DNA of 64,000 nt from DATDIC01 sp963764525 (GCA_963764525.1 CAVXTC010000010.1:1-64000); one strand, 5' to 3'. Shown: positions 18,136-28,883, counted from the first letter of the stretch. Notes: generated from the letters alone by a model not told the origin. A program made the numbers and translations.

Positions 18136-18162
18136 TGTGTGACATGACGGGAAACATGTCAA
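18136..18162 (-). promoter_or_regulatory. higBA promoter/operator
   Basis: On the minus strand a perfect -35 TTGACA (18162-18157) is followed at 17 bases by CACATA. Between them lies an inverted repeat GACATG (18141-18146) and CATGTC (18155-18160), spaced by eight bases. The repeat overlaps the -35 and spacer, as expected for autorepression by the HigA antitoxin. The binding partner is inferred, not shown. Confidence 0.55.
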
Positions 18163-18211
18163 GAGCCAGCTCTGGGGATGGAACACTAAAAGCTGGCAGA
18201 GGGCGGAATCC

Positions 18212-19688
<1,477 letters not shown>

Positions 19689-19689
<1 letters not shown>

Positions 19690-20654
19690 CAGCGCTTGTC
19701 CGTCCGGCGGAGCGCATAGCCCAGCACGCCATCGGGGAAGAACAGGATCACCAGCAGCGCGATCGCCGAGACGACGAACGTGTTGAGCTGGCCGATCGGG
19801 CGCAGCAGCTCGTCGAACAGCACCAGGAAGATCGCGCCGAGCACGCCGCCCAGGATGGTGCGCCGCCCGCCGAACACCACCGCGATGATGATCTGCACCG
19901 CGATCGACAGATCGACCATCTGATCGACCGACGCGGTGCCCTGGTAGAACGTCAGCATCGCCCCGGCCAGGCCGGAAAACAATGCGCTGATGCAGAACGC
20001 CGCCACCTTGAACTTGGTGACGTTGAAGCCGAGCGCCGCCGCCTCGATCCGGTCCTGCCCGGTCGCCTGCAGGATCAGCCCGAACGACGAGCGCGACAGG
20101 CCGAACAGGATCACCGCGGAAATCACCAGGAAGCCGAACGCGTACCAGTAATTCACGGCGGCGCTGATGGACAGCACGCTGGGCACCATCATGCCGATCT
20201 CGCCGCCGGTCACGCCGGCGAAAATCACGATTGCATCCAGCAGCAGCAGCACGGCCACCAGCGTGACCAGGCCGAAATATGGGCCGCGCAGACGCAGCGC
20301 CGGCATCGCCAGCAGCAGCCCGCCGACGATGGCGGTCGCCGCGCCGCCGATCAGGCAGAGCGGCAGCGGCAGGCCGGCATTGTTCATCAGCCCGGCGCCA
20401 TACGCGCCGAGGCCGATCAGGAAGGTCGGTCCGAAATTGACCTCGCCGGCGAAGCCGAACAGCAGGTCCCACGACATCGCGAACACGCCGAAATAAAACG
20501 CGACCGTGAACACGCCGAGGAAATAGGCCGACATCCAGGACGGCGCGGCGGCGCCGACCGCGATGACCAGCAGCGCGATCCAGAGCACCGGGCGACCCAG
20601 CAGCCCGGACCGGTCGATCCGGCCTGTCCCGATGGCGCTGCGAAGCTCGCTCAT
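19689..20654 (-). CDS. livM: Branched-chain amino acid ABC permease, LivM type
   Basis: A 321-residue inner-membrane permease that pairs with LivH to form the translocation pore. It has about eight to nine hydrophobic helices. The family stretch MSWDLLFGFAGEVNFGPTFLIGLGAYG is near the N-terminus and the ATPase-docking loop GQDRIEAAALGFNVTKFKVAAF lies centrally. The start MSELRSAIG overlaps the end of livH as ATGA, but only after one extra C in livH is removed. As the bases stand, livH and livM read through as one frame. Intact within its own span. Confidence 0.88.
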
Positions 20655-21529
20655 CGCCGGCCGAGCAGGCCGTGCGGGCCGCACGTAGAGCACCACAACC
20701 AGGATCAGCAGCGCCGGGATCGGCCGCAGGGTCGGCGCGATCAGGTACGCCGTGATCGTCTCGGCATAGCCCACGACGTAGGCGGCAATCAGTGAACCCG
20801 GCACGCTGCCGAGCCCGCCCAGGATCACGATGATGAAGGCGCTCGCGGTCAGCGCGCCGGCATTGGCGGAACTGACGCCGAAGAACGACGCCAGCAGCAC
20901 GCCGGCAAGGCCCGCCAGCAAGCCGTAGATCGTCCACACGATCAGGTAGATGCGCGACAGCTCGAAGCCGAGCAGCGTAAGCCCGCGCGGGTTGATCGAT
21001 GCCGCCAGCAACTGCTTGCCGATGCGTGTGCGATTCACCAGAAGGTACAGCAGCCCGATGGCCGCCCAGCACACCATCGCGATCAGCACCTCGTTGCGTG
21101 GCGTGCGCACGCCGAAGATATTCATTACCCCTGGCAGCATCGGCTGCCAGCGTGACGGGGTTGTCGCTGAACAGATAGTCCGCGCCGACCTGGATCATGA
21201 TTCCCCAGAGCAGCGTGCCGGTCAGGATGAAGATCTCCTCTTCTTCCCTTGGGATCGCCCGCGAGCGCTGCAACGGCCGGACCACCAGGAAATAGGTCAC
21301 ATACGGCGGCAACCAGCCCGGCCAGCACGCCGATCGCGGCGCCGCCGTACGGGCCGGCGCCATAATTCACCGCCGCCCACCAGCCGATCAGTCCGGCGAT
21401 CAGCATGATCCCGCCATGCGCCAGATTGAGCACCCCGCACACGCCGAACATCAGCGTGAAACCGACGGCGCCGACGCCATACAGGGAGCTGATCGCGAAT
21501 CCGTCGATCAGGATCTGCAGGGCGAGCAT
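20651..21529 (-). CDS. livH: Branched-chain amino acid ABC permease, LivH type (frameshifts)
   Basis: The partner permease, about 292 residues when corrected. The N-terminus LQILIDGFAISSLYGVGAVGFTLMFGV and NLAHGGIMLIAG are diagnostic, and IGKQLLAASINPRGLTLLGF is the docking loop. Frame changes occur near 21310, near 21137 (VTLAAD to MLPGVMNIFG) and near 20680. At the last site, dropping one C from CGGCCCGCAC gives the normal ending VRPHGLLGRR and a TGA overlapping the livM ATG. It is the first membrane gene after livK. Confidence 0.82.
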
Positions 21530-21584
21530 CAGGGGTCAGTTACACCAAGCGACGAAAAGATCGACGTGCCACACAGCGAAGATC

Positions 21585-21655
21585 GTGGCTTGCCCCGGGC
21601 ATCCACGTCTTCGTCGAGCACAGTCGTGGATGGCCGGCCTTCGCCGGCCATGACG
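21585..21655. repeat. Paired palindromic repeat between livK and livH
   Basis: Two related half-elements face each other: gatcgtggcttgccccgggc then cgtggatggccggc. The second contains an exact hairpin TGGCCGGC, CTTC, GCCGGCCA at 21631-21650. Similar intergenic palindromes occur at 36333-36352. They look like dispersed REP-type units, and here could lower expression of the membrane genes relative to the binding protein, as in many periplasmic uptake operons. Confidence 0.5.
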
Positions 21656-21686
21656 AGGCGAGGACGGCGGTCCCTCAACGAGACGA

Positions 21687-22937
21687 CTACTTTGCCGCCT
21701 GCTGCTGCGGCAGCTTCACGAAGCTGGGGAAGGTCAGCTTGTTCGGGCACTTGGCGGTCGGCCAGACGCAGACCTGCTTGCCGTTCTGCCACTGCACGAA
21801 GATGCCCGTGGTCCAGTCCTTGCCGTATTTCAGCGCGTGCGTGAACTGGTCGTTGCGGCCATAGAATCCGAGATGGCCGACCGCGCCCTGCATGTCGGTC
21901 TTTTCCATCTCGGCGACGATCTTGTCGGGATCGGTGGAACCGGCCCGCTTGATCGCCTCGGCGAACGCCATCACCCCGTCATACGCAGTGAACGCCGTGA
22001 AGGCCGGGAAATTGTGGTACTTGTCCACATACGCCTTCTGGATCGCCAGCGTCATCGGGCTGAGCGCCACGCCCGGCGCCGAGCCGGTCTGCGTGATCAC
22101 CCCTTCGGTGGCGCCGTTGGTGCTCTTCCAGAACGAGTCATTGCTCGCCTGCGCGCTGATGCCCGCCATCGGGATCGGCACCTGCTGCGAGTGCCACTGC
22201 ACCGTCGGCTGCACGCCGACATGCGCGATGCCCATCATCATGACATCGGGATGCTTCGCCTCGACCTGATTGAAGATCGGGGTGAAGTCGGTGGTATCCG
22301 GATTGAACCGGATGTGGTCGAGCACATTCAGCCCGGCTTTCGGCAGGCATTGCGCGTACACGATGTCGAGCGGCTTGGTCCAGTCGGCGTCCTCGCTGAC
22401 GATGGCGGCGGTTTTCATGTGCAGCCCATCGACCAGCAGGTCCTTCGACGAGTCGCAAACCGACTGCGCCAGGATCGGTGAAGGAAACCAGCCCTCGAAC
22501 ATGTATTTGTACTCGTCGTATTTGTCGTGCACTTGCTTGCTGATCAGATCGCTCGCGGCGGCCGGCGTCAGCGTCGGCATGTGCAACCGGGCGGCCCACG
22601 GCTCGACCGCCAGCGCGACTTCGCTGATGAACGTGGTCACCACGGCGGACACGTGGTCCTGCTGGGCCAGGCGCTGGAAGGCGCGCACCGCATCGGCGGC
22701 CGAGGAATGATCGTCATAAGCGACGATCTGCACCTGACGGCCGTTGATGCCACCCTGAGCGTTGATGGCGTCGGCGGCGAGTTCCGCGCCGCGGGCGATC
22801 GGCTCGCCGACGACGGCGGAAAATTCGCTGACCACGCCGATCTTGATCGGTTCGGCGGCGGCGGCGGCGGAGGCGACCGCGAACGAGGCAGCCAAGGCGG
22901 CGTACAGCGCGGTCTGGCGCGTGGCGAAGGGTTCCAT
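21687..22937 (-). CDS. livK: Branched-chain amino acid ABC substrate-binding protein
   Basis: A 416-residue periplasmic binding protein of the LivJ/LivK (Peripla_BP_6) type. A signal peptide covers about residues 1-28 (ATRQTALYAALAASFAVASAAAAA). The mature start EPIKIGVVSEFSAVVGEPIARGAELAADAINAQGGINGR is the family opening. It is the first gene of the liv operon, followed by livH after a repeat-bearing gap of 157 bases. The preferred ATG is 22937 rather than 22952, because it places the charged n-region next to the hydrophobic core. The ligand may be a branched-chain amino acid or another small organic molecule, since this family is broad. Confidence 0.88.
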   Translation of the reverse strand: MEPFATRQTALYAALAASFAVASAAAAAEPIKIGVVSEFSAVVGEPIARGAELAADAINAQGGINGRQVQIVAYDDHSSAADAVRAFQRLAQQDHVSAVVTTFISEVALAVEPWAARLHMPTLTPAAASDLISKQVHDKYDEYKYMFEGWFPSPILAQSVCDSSKDLLVDGLHMKTAAIVSEDADWTKPLDIVYAQCLPKAGLNVLDHIRFNPDTTDFTPIFNQVEAKHPDVMMMGIAHVGVQPTVQWHSQQVPIPMAGISAQASNDSFWKSTNGATEGVITQTGSAPGVALSPMTLAIQKAYVDKYHNFPAFTAFTAYDGVMAFAEAIKRAGSTDPDKIVAEMEKTDMQGAVGHLGFYGRNDQFTHALKYGKDWTTGIFVQWQNGKQVCVWPTAKCPNKLTFPSFVKLPQQQAAK

Positions 22938-23119
22938 CGGACGAGCTCCCAAACTTGGTTAGGCCACTATTGGCGGCCAACGATTTGATTTTTGTTGCGG
23001 ACGGATAGCCAGCTTAGTGTGCGGTCCGATGCGCTGTCCCGTCAATTCGCCTTTTGGGACGGCGCGACACGGCTTGAATCCGGGCAGCAAAACCGCAAGC
23101 CTGTGCGAACAGGCAAGGG

Positions 23120-24539
23120 ATGACATGCATGGGGACCAGAAACGGCGCGATCGAACGGGCGCTGGCGATGTTCGACAGCGGCGGCTTTCGTGACCGCCTG
23201 GCGGAGCTGGTGGCGATCCCCAGCACGTCCCAGGACCCCGGGCACGAGCCGGACGTGCAACGGTACCTGGAGGTCGGCATCCGCCCGTGGCTGGAGCAGA
23301 TGGGTTTCACCGTGGCGATCCACGCCAACCCGGTTTCCGGCTTTGGCCCGATCCTGACAGCCGACCGGATCGAGGGGCAATCGCACCCGACCGTGCTGAC
23401 TTATGGCCACGGCGACACCGTTCGCGGGCTGGAGGACCAGTGGCGCCCCGGTCTCGATCCATGGCGGCTGACCGAAGACGGCGACCGCTGGTACGGACGC
23501 GGGACCGCCGACAACAAGGGCCAGCACGCGCTGAACCTGACCGCCCTGGAAGCGGTGCTCGCCGAACGCGATGGCCGCCTGGGGTGCAACCTCAAGCTGG
23601 TGCTGGAGACCGGCGAGGAGCGCGGCTCGATCGGCTTGCGCGAGTTCGTCGCGGCGAACAGGGACAGATTGGCGGCCGACGTGCTGATCGGCAGCGACGG
23701 CCCCCGCGTGTCGCCCGAACTGCCCACCATCGCCACCGGCACACGGGGCACCTTCCATTTCGACCTTGTTGTGGCGCTTCGGCCGGGCGGGGTGCACTCC
23801 GGGCACTGGGGCGGGCCTGGCCGCCGATCCGGCGGTGATCCTGGCGCACGCAATCGGCGCGATCATTGATCGCAACGGCCGTATTCTGGTGCGCGACTGG
23901 CTGCCGCCGAATGGGCTGCCGGCCGATGTGCGCCGCGTGCTGGATGGCTGCCCGGTGGGCGGCGGCGGGGAGGCGGCGCAGATCGACCCCGGCTGGGGCG
24001 AGCCAGGGCTGACGCCCGCCGAAAAAATCTACGGCTGGGCCAGCTTCATTGTGCTGGCGATGGTCTCCGGCCGGCCGGAGAACCCGGTCAACGCGGTGGC
24101 GCCGGATGCGCGGGCGCATTGCCAGATCCGCTACACCGTCGATTCCGATCCGGCCGGCTTCGCGCCGGCACTCCGGCGGCATCTCAATGATGCCGGGTTC
24201 AGCCAGGTGCGGATCGAGAACGCCGGCATCCGCATGCCGGCAAGTCGCACCGATCCGGCGCATCCGTGGGTGCGCTGGGCGGTGGCCAGCATGGAGACGT
24301 CGCTGGGGCGGCGCGTGCAGGTGATCCCCAATTCGTCCGGCGGGCTGCCGGGGGACGTGTTCGTCGATCACCTGAACACGCCGCTGATCTGGATCCCGCA
24401 CAGCTATAATGGTTGCAAGCAGCACGGCCCGGACGAGCATTTCCTGATCGCGCCGGCGCGCGAGGGGATGGCGGCGATCGCCGGGATCTGGTGGGACCTT
24501 GGGGATGGCCGAACCCCTGACCCGGGAGCACGGATTTGA
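23120..24539 (+). CDS. M20-family metallopeptidase (one frameshift)
   Basis: A zinc-dependent exopeptidase/deacylase of about 472 residues. Metal and catalytic motifs are visible: TYGHGDTVRG (His, Asp), GRGTADNKGQH, ETGEERGSIGL with the base glutamate, and the lid domain with GGVHSGHWGG. The C-terminus HSYNGCKQHGPDEHF carries the last metal histidine. The frame shifts near 23816, where one extra G in a G-rich run separates HWGG from LAADPAVILAHAIG. It is divergent from livK. The substrate could be a dipeptide or N-acyl amino acid. Confidence 0.82.
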
Positions 24540-24820
24540 ACGCGGACCGAATTCAGCAAGCCATCGCGCAGGTGATCAGCGCGATCAGGAGCTTCCTTGA
24601 CCTGGTGCTCGCCGGGCTGGCGGCGATCGAGGTGTGGATACGGGGCGAACTGACGCAGCTTGGTGTCGCGCCGCCGATTCAGACGGTGATCCTGATCGCC
24701 GTGGCGCTGCTGCTGATCGTGGCGGCGCTTCGGCTGTTCGGCGGCTTTCTGCGTGTGATCCTGCTGATCTTTCTGATCCTGCTTGTTGTGCAGGCGGTGA
24801 TCCCGATGGTGAGCCCGTGA
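24536..24820 (+). CDS. Small membrane protein with TTG start
   Basis: A 94-residue protein of unknown family. An amphipathic N-terminal half (QQAIAQVISAIRSFLDLVLAG) leads to a long hydrophobic C-terminal half (VILIAVALLLIVAALRLFGG, VILLIFLILLVVQAVIP) that likely spans the membrane twice. Its TTG start overlaps the peptidase TGA as TTGA, with a GGGAGC ribosome site, so translation is coupled to the peptidase. The coupling suggests a role with the peptidase at the membrane; this is inference. Confidence 0.6.
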   Translation: MNADRIQQAIAQVISAIRSFLDLVLAGLAAIEVWIRGELTQLGVAPPIQTVILIAVALLLIVAALRLFGGFLRVILLIFLILLVVQAVIPMVSP

Positions 24821-24826
24821 CAATCG

Positions 24827-25309
24827 CTATGTCAGAAACACGGCCCGGGCTTCGTGGAGGAACAGCGCCCGCAGTTTGTTCCAGAAGTCTCCACCCAGCA
24901 CAAATAAGCTGGCTACAATCACGAGATCCAGCCCCAGATTGACCCACACACGAACAGCGTATTCCTCCGGCAGCCAGGAGGGAACATAATCGGTGACCCA
25001 AGAGAACAGCATGGGGCCCACCAACAGCACGAGGCCGATCGTGTAACGCGTGCGGCCCACGCTGCCGACCGGTCGGAGCATCCTGAGGAGGCCCAAAATC
25101 CAGTTGACGATGCGGTCAAAGTTCTCCTTGCCCATCAGCGCGACCGCCGGAATCATCATGATCTCCAGGCCGAACAGGAGAATGCCGCTGACCAGTGTCT
25201 TCACCGCGAGCGGCCAGTCGGCTCCCGTAACCAGAAACATGCCGAACGGCATGGCCAGCCCCAGGAGAAGCAGGCCGATTCCCAACTTCAGGCGTGTACC
25301 GGCGCTCAT
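24827..25309 (-). CDS. Membrane protein, transporter-suffix-like
   Basis: A protein of 160 residues with four likely membrane helices (GIGLLLLGLAMPFGMFLV, LVSGILLFGLEIMMIPAVALMG, IGLVLLVGPMLFSWV, LGLDLVIVASLFVLGG). The GKENFDRI loop after helix 2 and the ending GDFWNKLRALFLHEA are like the short 'transporter suffix domain' proteins found in proteobacteria, whose function is not established. ATG 25309 follows an AGGA site. It is convergent with the TTG-start membrane gene and lies downstream of the ureohydrolase on the same strand. Confidence 0.65.
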   Translation of the reverse strand: MSAGTRLKLGIGLLLLGLAMPFGMFLVTGADWPLAVKTLVSGILLFGLEIMMIPAVALMGKENFDRIVNWILGLLRMLRPVGSVGRTRYTIGLVLLVGPMLFSWVTDYVPSWLPEEYAVRVWVNLGLDLVIVASLFVLGGDFWNKLRALFLHEARAVFLT

Positions 25310-25366
25310 GCACTTGTTCCTCTCGTCCAGGATCACTGGCCGGTTGCCGCGGCGAGCCGGCAGGTA

Positions 25367-26365
25367 TCAGGCTGTCTCGCCAGAGCGCGACCGCGACCGG
25401 TAGTCGGCCACGTGGCTGACGAAATGCAGCATGATCTCGCTCGCGGTCAGCGCGGTGATCTGCCCCGGGCTGTCCAGCGGCGGGCAGAAGCACACGATAT
25501 CGGCGCCCACGATATTCACACCTCGCAGTTTGTGCAGCAGCGTGAACAGCTCGCGAGTTGTCATCCCATTGACCTCCGGATCGGCGACCCCCGGCGCGGC
25601 GGCAAGGTCGAGCACGTCGAGGTCGAGACTGAAATAGGTCGGACCGCTGCCAACCACTCGACGAATTTCTGAGACAACCCAATCGACGCCGCGGTCGATC
25701 ATGTCCTGGAGCGCGATCACCGTGAAGTGCTCGCGCGACCAGTCGTCCTGCGCCAAACTTGCCACCGAGCCGTGGAAGCCGATTTGCAATGTCCGGGCTG
25801 GATCCATCAGCCCCTCCTCCACGCCAATCCTGAACGCCGCCCCGGCATGGTGACGTGTGCCGCTCATTTCGGGATAACAATCGGAATGTGCGTCGAGATG
25901 AATTATCCCGATCGGGCCCTTGTGGCGTGACTGCTGGCCGGCGATCGCTCGCAAAATAGGTGTCGTTATGGAGTGATCCCCACCGACCGTGATCGGGACG
26001 ATGTCCAGTTTATGAACACGCTTGTAGAAATCCTCCGCGTCTTTGGCCGACTGGTCGGGGTTCAACTGGTTCGGAAGAGGAACGTCCCCCAGATCGCTGA
26101 TCCGATACGTCGCGAACGGATCGATCTGGAACGCCCGGTGCATCCGCCGATAGGCCGCCGACCGGTTTCGCACCGCGCGCGGCCCGAGATATTGCATGCG
26201 CTCGACCGCATTCCCGCCGCTGTAGGGGAAGCCGATGAGGCCGATATCCGTGTCGCTCATGTCCGGCCGGTGCGGACACCGCAGGAAGGTCGCCACGCCG
26301 GACCAGTGCATGTAGCTCATCGCGGCGTTCATCAATTGCTCCTGCGTCATCTCTTGCGGGGGCAT
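25367..26365 (-). CDS. Ureohydrolase (agmatinase/guanidino-acid hydrolase type)
   Basis: A manganese enzyme of the arginase superfamily, 332 residues, that hydrolyses a guanidino compound to urea and an amine. The metal ligands are in GGDHSIT, HLDAHSDCY and SLDLDVLDLAAAPGV, and NGMTTREL completes the signature. Length is nearer to agmatinase or guanidinobutyrase than to arginase. Chosen start: ATG 26365, before MPPQEMTQEQL. The in-frame extension up to 26641 runs into a decayed duplicate segment and is not credible coding. The exact substrate is not resolvable. Confidence 0.88.
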   Translation of the reverse strand: MPPQEMTQEQLMNAAMSYMHWSGVATFLRCPHRPDMSDTDIGLIGFPYSGGNAVERMQYLGPRAVRNRSAAYRRMHRAFQIDPFATYRISDLGDVPLPNQLNPDQSAKDAEDFYKRVHKLDIVPITVGGDHSITTPILRAIAGQQSRHKGPIGIIHLDAHSDCYPEMSGTRHHAGAAFRIGVEEGLMDPARTLQIGFHGSVASLAQDDWSREHFTVIALQDMIDRGVDWVVSEIRRVVGSGPTYFSLDLDVLDLAAAPGVADPEVNGMTTRELFTLLHKLRGVNIVGADIVCFCPPLDSPGQITALTASEIMLHFVSHVADYRSRSRSGETA

Positions 26366-26489
26366 GTCTGTGTCCTCTTTGCTTGTCGGGATATCCAGGT
26401 ATCTGTTACAAAGTGAGGGTCGATGTTGCGCGGCTGCAAGGTTATTCGACTTCTGTGCTTTTTCCCAGGACAATCTTCGGGAGATCACC

Positions 26490-26780
26490 GATGGCGGGTG
26501 CAACAGGGGTTGAACCTTTGACCCGCCGAGCGACGACGGACTGTATTGCTGTGCTGCGCACCCGTGCACCGGTGGCGGCAGGGGGGCGGGCCAAACCCGG
26601 TGAACCGCTCGCGTTCGAAGCGGGGGTCGTGTAGTGTTCAAAGGCGTTCACACCCAACGGCGCGTTCCTGAGGTCATCACCTGGCTATGTCGGATTTGCC
26701 CCTGACCGCATCGTCCGGCCCGGCGCTCGGCATTGAGCCGCTGACCGGGTCGTTCGGCCGGCTCCCCGGCCCTGTGACCG
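26490..26780. repeat. Diverged direct repeat, copy A (tRNA-Val plus ABC gene start)
   Basis: This stretch aligns along about 290 bases with 32689-32976. Shared landmarks in order: gggtgc-aaca/gaca-ggg at the tRNA end, gttgaacc/attgaacc, the gcgcaccc end, ccgctcgcgt, the gttcacac phrase, ggatttgccc, tccggcccggcgctcggc and gtcgttcggcc. Copy B is intact; this copy carries many substitutions. It is therefore an old duplication, not a recent assembly repeat. It marks the left border of the block that carries the exonuclease, PEP-CTERM and phosphatase genes. Confidence 0.75.
26492..26563 (-). pseudogene. Decayed tRNA-Val gene
   Basis: On the minus strand this is a degenerate copy of the tRNA at 32691-32765. 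The 3' half is still readable (the T-arm region matches GGTTCAAYCCCTGTYGCACCC with few changes). The D and anticodon arms no longer pair and the anticodon loop is lost. It is 72 bases against 75 in the intact gene. It cannot give a working tRNA. Confidence 0.65.
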
Positions 26781-26818
26781 TTATTAGACGTTTCGCAATG
26801 GCGAGGCCGCCGCTGTGA
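26687..26818 (+). pseudogene. Truncated 5' end of an ABC-ATPase gene
   Basis: The frame MSDLPLTASSGPALGIEPL then TGSFGRLPGPV matches the first 30 or so codons of the ATPase at 32890 (SGPALGLERLTKSFGPAPV), then diverges and stops at 26818. It is a remnant of the duplicated ATPase gene start. Its TGA overlaps the GTG start of the exonuclease (GTGA), so if still translated it could act as a short leader that couples ribosomes to the exonuclease; this is speculative. Confidence 0.6.
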
Positions 26819-27669
26819 ACAGACCGCTGCTGGCGATCGATGGGGATTCGTTCGCACACCGCGCATATCACGGCCTGCCGAAATCGATCCGCCGGCGCGG
26901 CGACAAGGGTGCCGGCGCGATCGTCGGGTTCATGAACTTCATGCTGCGGCTGTACGAAAGCGAGCAACCACGTGTCGTGGTGGTCGGCTGGGACACGCTG
27001 GACGCACCAACCTATCGTCACCGTGCATTCGAGGCGTACCAGAGCGGGCGTCAATTCGATGCCGAGCTGCTCGGCCAGCTTGAGGTGCTGCCGCGATTCG
27101 TCACGGCGTGTGGTTTTGGGTCAGCGAAGGCCGCTGGTTACGAGGCGGACGATTTTCTCGCTGCCGCGGCAGCCGAGGAGGGGCGGCGCGGCGGGGTCGC
27201 TGTCGTTGCGAGCGGTGATCGCGATACTTTCCAGCTTGCGTCGGAGCGGACCACGATTTTGCAACCGGTGCGGGCTGGGGAGATGGCCCGCATCGGGCCG
27301 GCGGACGTGCGTGAGCGGTATGGGGTTGAACCCCGGCAGGTGCCGGATTTCATTGCGCTGCGTGGGGATCCTTCGGACAAGATACCGGGTGCGGCGGGTG
27401 TGGGGGCGAAGGGCGCGGCCACTCTGCTGCGCAAGTACGGCACGCTGGAAGCCGTGCTCGCCGACAGGCGATTCGCGGCGCAGGCAGATGAACTGCGGCT
27501 TTATCGTTCGATCGCGACGATGGATGCGGCCGCGCCGCTGCCCTGTCTGGATGACCAGGCGCCGACCTGGGCCAGGGCGTGTGCGCTGGCGCGGGAGTGG
27601 GAGTTGAACCGGCTGGCGGACCGGCTTGGCGAGCTTGCGAAACGGGGGGCTCCGATCGGCAAGAATTAG
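26815..27669 (+). CDS. Stand-alone 5'-3' exonuclease (Pol I N-domain type)
   Basis: A 284-residue FEN/Pol I-type 5' nuclease without a polymerase domain. Metal-binding aspartates appear in LLAIDGDSFAHRAYHG, GYEADDFLAAAA and VASGDRDTFQLAS. The helix-3-turn-helix DNA-binding part is IPGAAGVGAKGAATLLRKYG. Such short homologues remove flaps or RNA primers alongside or instead of the Pol I domain. The GTG start overlaps the remnant ATPase frame. Its 3' end was copied into the 1.2-kb tandem duplication, since a near-identical tail recurs at 28745-28883. Confidence 0.85.
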   Translation: MNRPLLAIDGDSFAHRAYHGLPKSIRRRGDKGAGAIVGFMNFMLRLYESEQPRVVVVGWDTLDAPTYRHRAFEAYQSGRQFDAELLGQLEVLPRFVTACGFGSAKAAGYEADDFLAAAAAEEGRRGGVAVVASGDRDTFQLASERTTILQPVRAGEMARIGPADVRERYGVEPRQVPDFIALRGDPSDKIPGAAGVGAKGAATLLRKYGTLEAVLADRRFAAQADELRLYRSIATMDAAAPLPCLDDQAPTWARACALAREWELNRLADRLGELAKRGAPIGKN

Positions 27670-28728
27670 AGATTGTCATTTTTGCGAAGGCGGAAAAGGT
27701 TCACGTATTCGCGACCCTCTTGCAGCTTGGGTTACTTTACTGCTATTCATCGGTAAACTAAATCTCGTTCGAAATATACGGTCGAGGAGGAGATTCTGGG
27801 CAAACGTCGCGGTTTGGGCACCACACTGGCATCGATCAACGCTCTGGCCGTCGCGACGATCGCTGCCGCCGGGGGTTCGGCGGAGGCAGCGATCATCTAT
27901 CATCCGACGCACGGGTTCCCGTCCTCGCTGCCGCTGCCCGGAGGCAACAGCATCTCGTTGTTCAAGACGCATACCAGTCAACTCTACACGAATACCCTTC
28001 ACAACGGCACCAGGCAAGGTTTCTTTGTTCTTAAAACACAGAGCACCCAGGCGCGTGCCCGCGGTGTCGACTTCCGAGTGGCAGGATCCACAACACGGGG
28101 TCACGCGCTTGTCGCGGTTACGAAGAAGGGCCGCACGTTCAACATGGTCGGGACCGGTATCAACAGCAGCCCGGCGCTAGCGGCTCGGCTATACAAGCGC
28201 ACCAGCACAGTTGGCACCCGTCGCTTCCTTGTGCCGTCAGGACAGGGCGTAACGAGACCGCTTTCAGGAATCAGCGGCTTCTCAAACTTTGTCCAACATT
28301 CCCTCGGACGCAGCTACGGAACATATAACGGGAAGAACGTCACATTTGTTAAATTCTCTGCCTACAAACAATCCACGGCGTCCAGCCCTGTCAACTACAG
28401 CAGGGAGTACGCCTTGTTCAGCTTCGATGTCGGATCGCTGACCGATTACGGCTGGCTGGAGCTCAGCGTAAATGGCCTAGATGTCGATGTCCTGGGGTAT
28501 GCCTATGACAACACCGGCAAGCTGATCAAGGCCGGCGCGGTGCCCGAACCGAAGCACTTGCCGCTGGTGCTCGGCGCCCTCGCGCTCGGCGCCATCGGCG
28601 TAAGAGAGTTGCGCAAGAAACGCATCGCCGCCGCCTGATGCGCCTGCTTCTCGTCGGCGGGACGCCGCGGACTGGAAAGTCATCGGCCCGCTGCTCGCCC
28701 GCGGTGAAATGCCCAACCTCGGCGCCCC
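27527..28728 (+). repeat. Tandem duplication unit 1 (about 1.2 kb)
   Basis: Unit 1 runs from the last ~140 bases of the exonuclease, through the intergenic promoter and the first PEP-CTERM gene, to the first ~90 bases of a phosphatase gene. Unit 2 (28742-29964) repeats the same order. Corresponding landmarks are offset by 1,214 to 1,235 bases: exonuclease stop 27669 and 28883, PEP-CTERM start 27796 and 29012, PEP-CTERM stop 28638 and 29873. The copies are clearly diverged in sequence. Confidence 0.85.
27796..28638 (+). CDS. PEP-CTERM surface protein 1
   Basis: A secreted protein of about 280 residues. The signal peptide (KRRGLGTTLASINALAVATIAAAGGSAEA) is followed by AIIYHPTHGFPSSLPLPGGNS. 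A serine/threonine-rich central part of unknown fold follows. The C-terminus has the PEP-CTERM sorting signal: AVPEPKHLPLVLG, a hydrophobic span, then RELRKKRIAAA. Exosortase-type enzymes cleave such tails and attach the protein to the surface. The start is uncertain: the codon aligning with the GTG of the sister gene is CTG here (27796), while TTG 27814 is the next option. The stop overlaps a following ATG. Confidence 0.8.
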   Translation: MGKRRGLGTTLASINALAVATIAAAGGSAEAAIIYHPTHGFPSSLPLPGGNSISLFKTHTSQLYTNTLHNGTRQGFFVLKTQSTQARARGVDFRVAGSTTRGHALVAVTKKGRTFNMVGTGINSSPALAARLYKRTSTVGTRRFLVPSGQGVTRPLSGISGFSNFVQHSLGRSYGTYNGKNVTFVKFSAYKQSTASSPVNYSREYALFSFDVGSLTDYGWLELSVNGLDVDVLGYAYDNTGKLIKAGAVPEPKHLPLVLGALALGAIGVRELRKKRIAAA

Positions 28729-28883
28729 GCGGCGCGGCGGCGGACAAGCCGCTGCAGTCCCTGGATGACCAGATGCCGAGCTGGGCCACGGCGTGTGCGC
28801 TGGCGCGGAAGTGGGAGTTGAACCGGTTGGCGGATCGGCTGGGTGAGGTCGCGAAAGCGGCGGCTCTGATCAGTCGGAGTTAG
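28638..28883 (+). pseudogene. Phosphatase-exonuclease chimeric scar
   Basis: The first ~30 codons match the start of the phosphatase gene at 29873 at DNA level (ctgctcgcccgcggtgaaat), already out of frame after RLLLVGG. From about 28745 the frame reads SLDDQMPSWATACALARKW and ELNRLADRLGE, which is the end of the exonuclease. The fused product has no sensible fold. It is the junction left when the 1.2-kb unit was duplicated by unequal exchange. It shows that the ancestral order was exonuclease, PEP-CTERM, phosphatase. Confidence 0.8.

Noticed and set aside
20651..21140. LivH-LivM as a single fused permease, because the frame runs through
   Set aside because: Removing one C near 20680 gives the normal LivH ending VRPHGLLGRR with an ATGA overlap to livM, so separate genes are far more likely.
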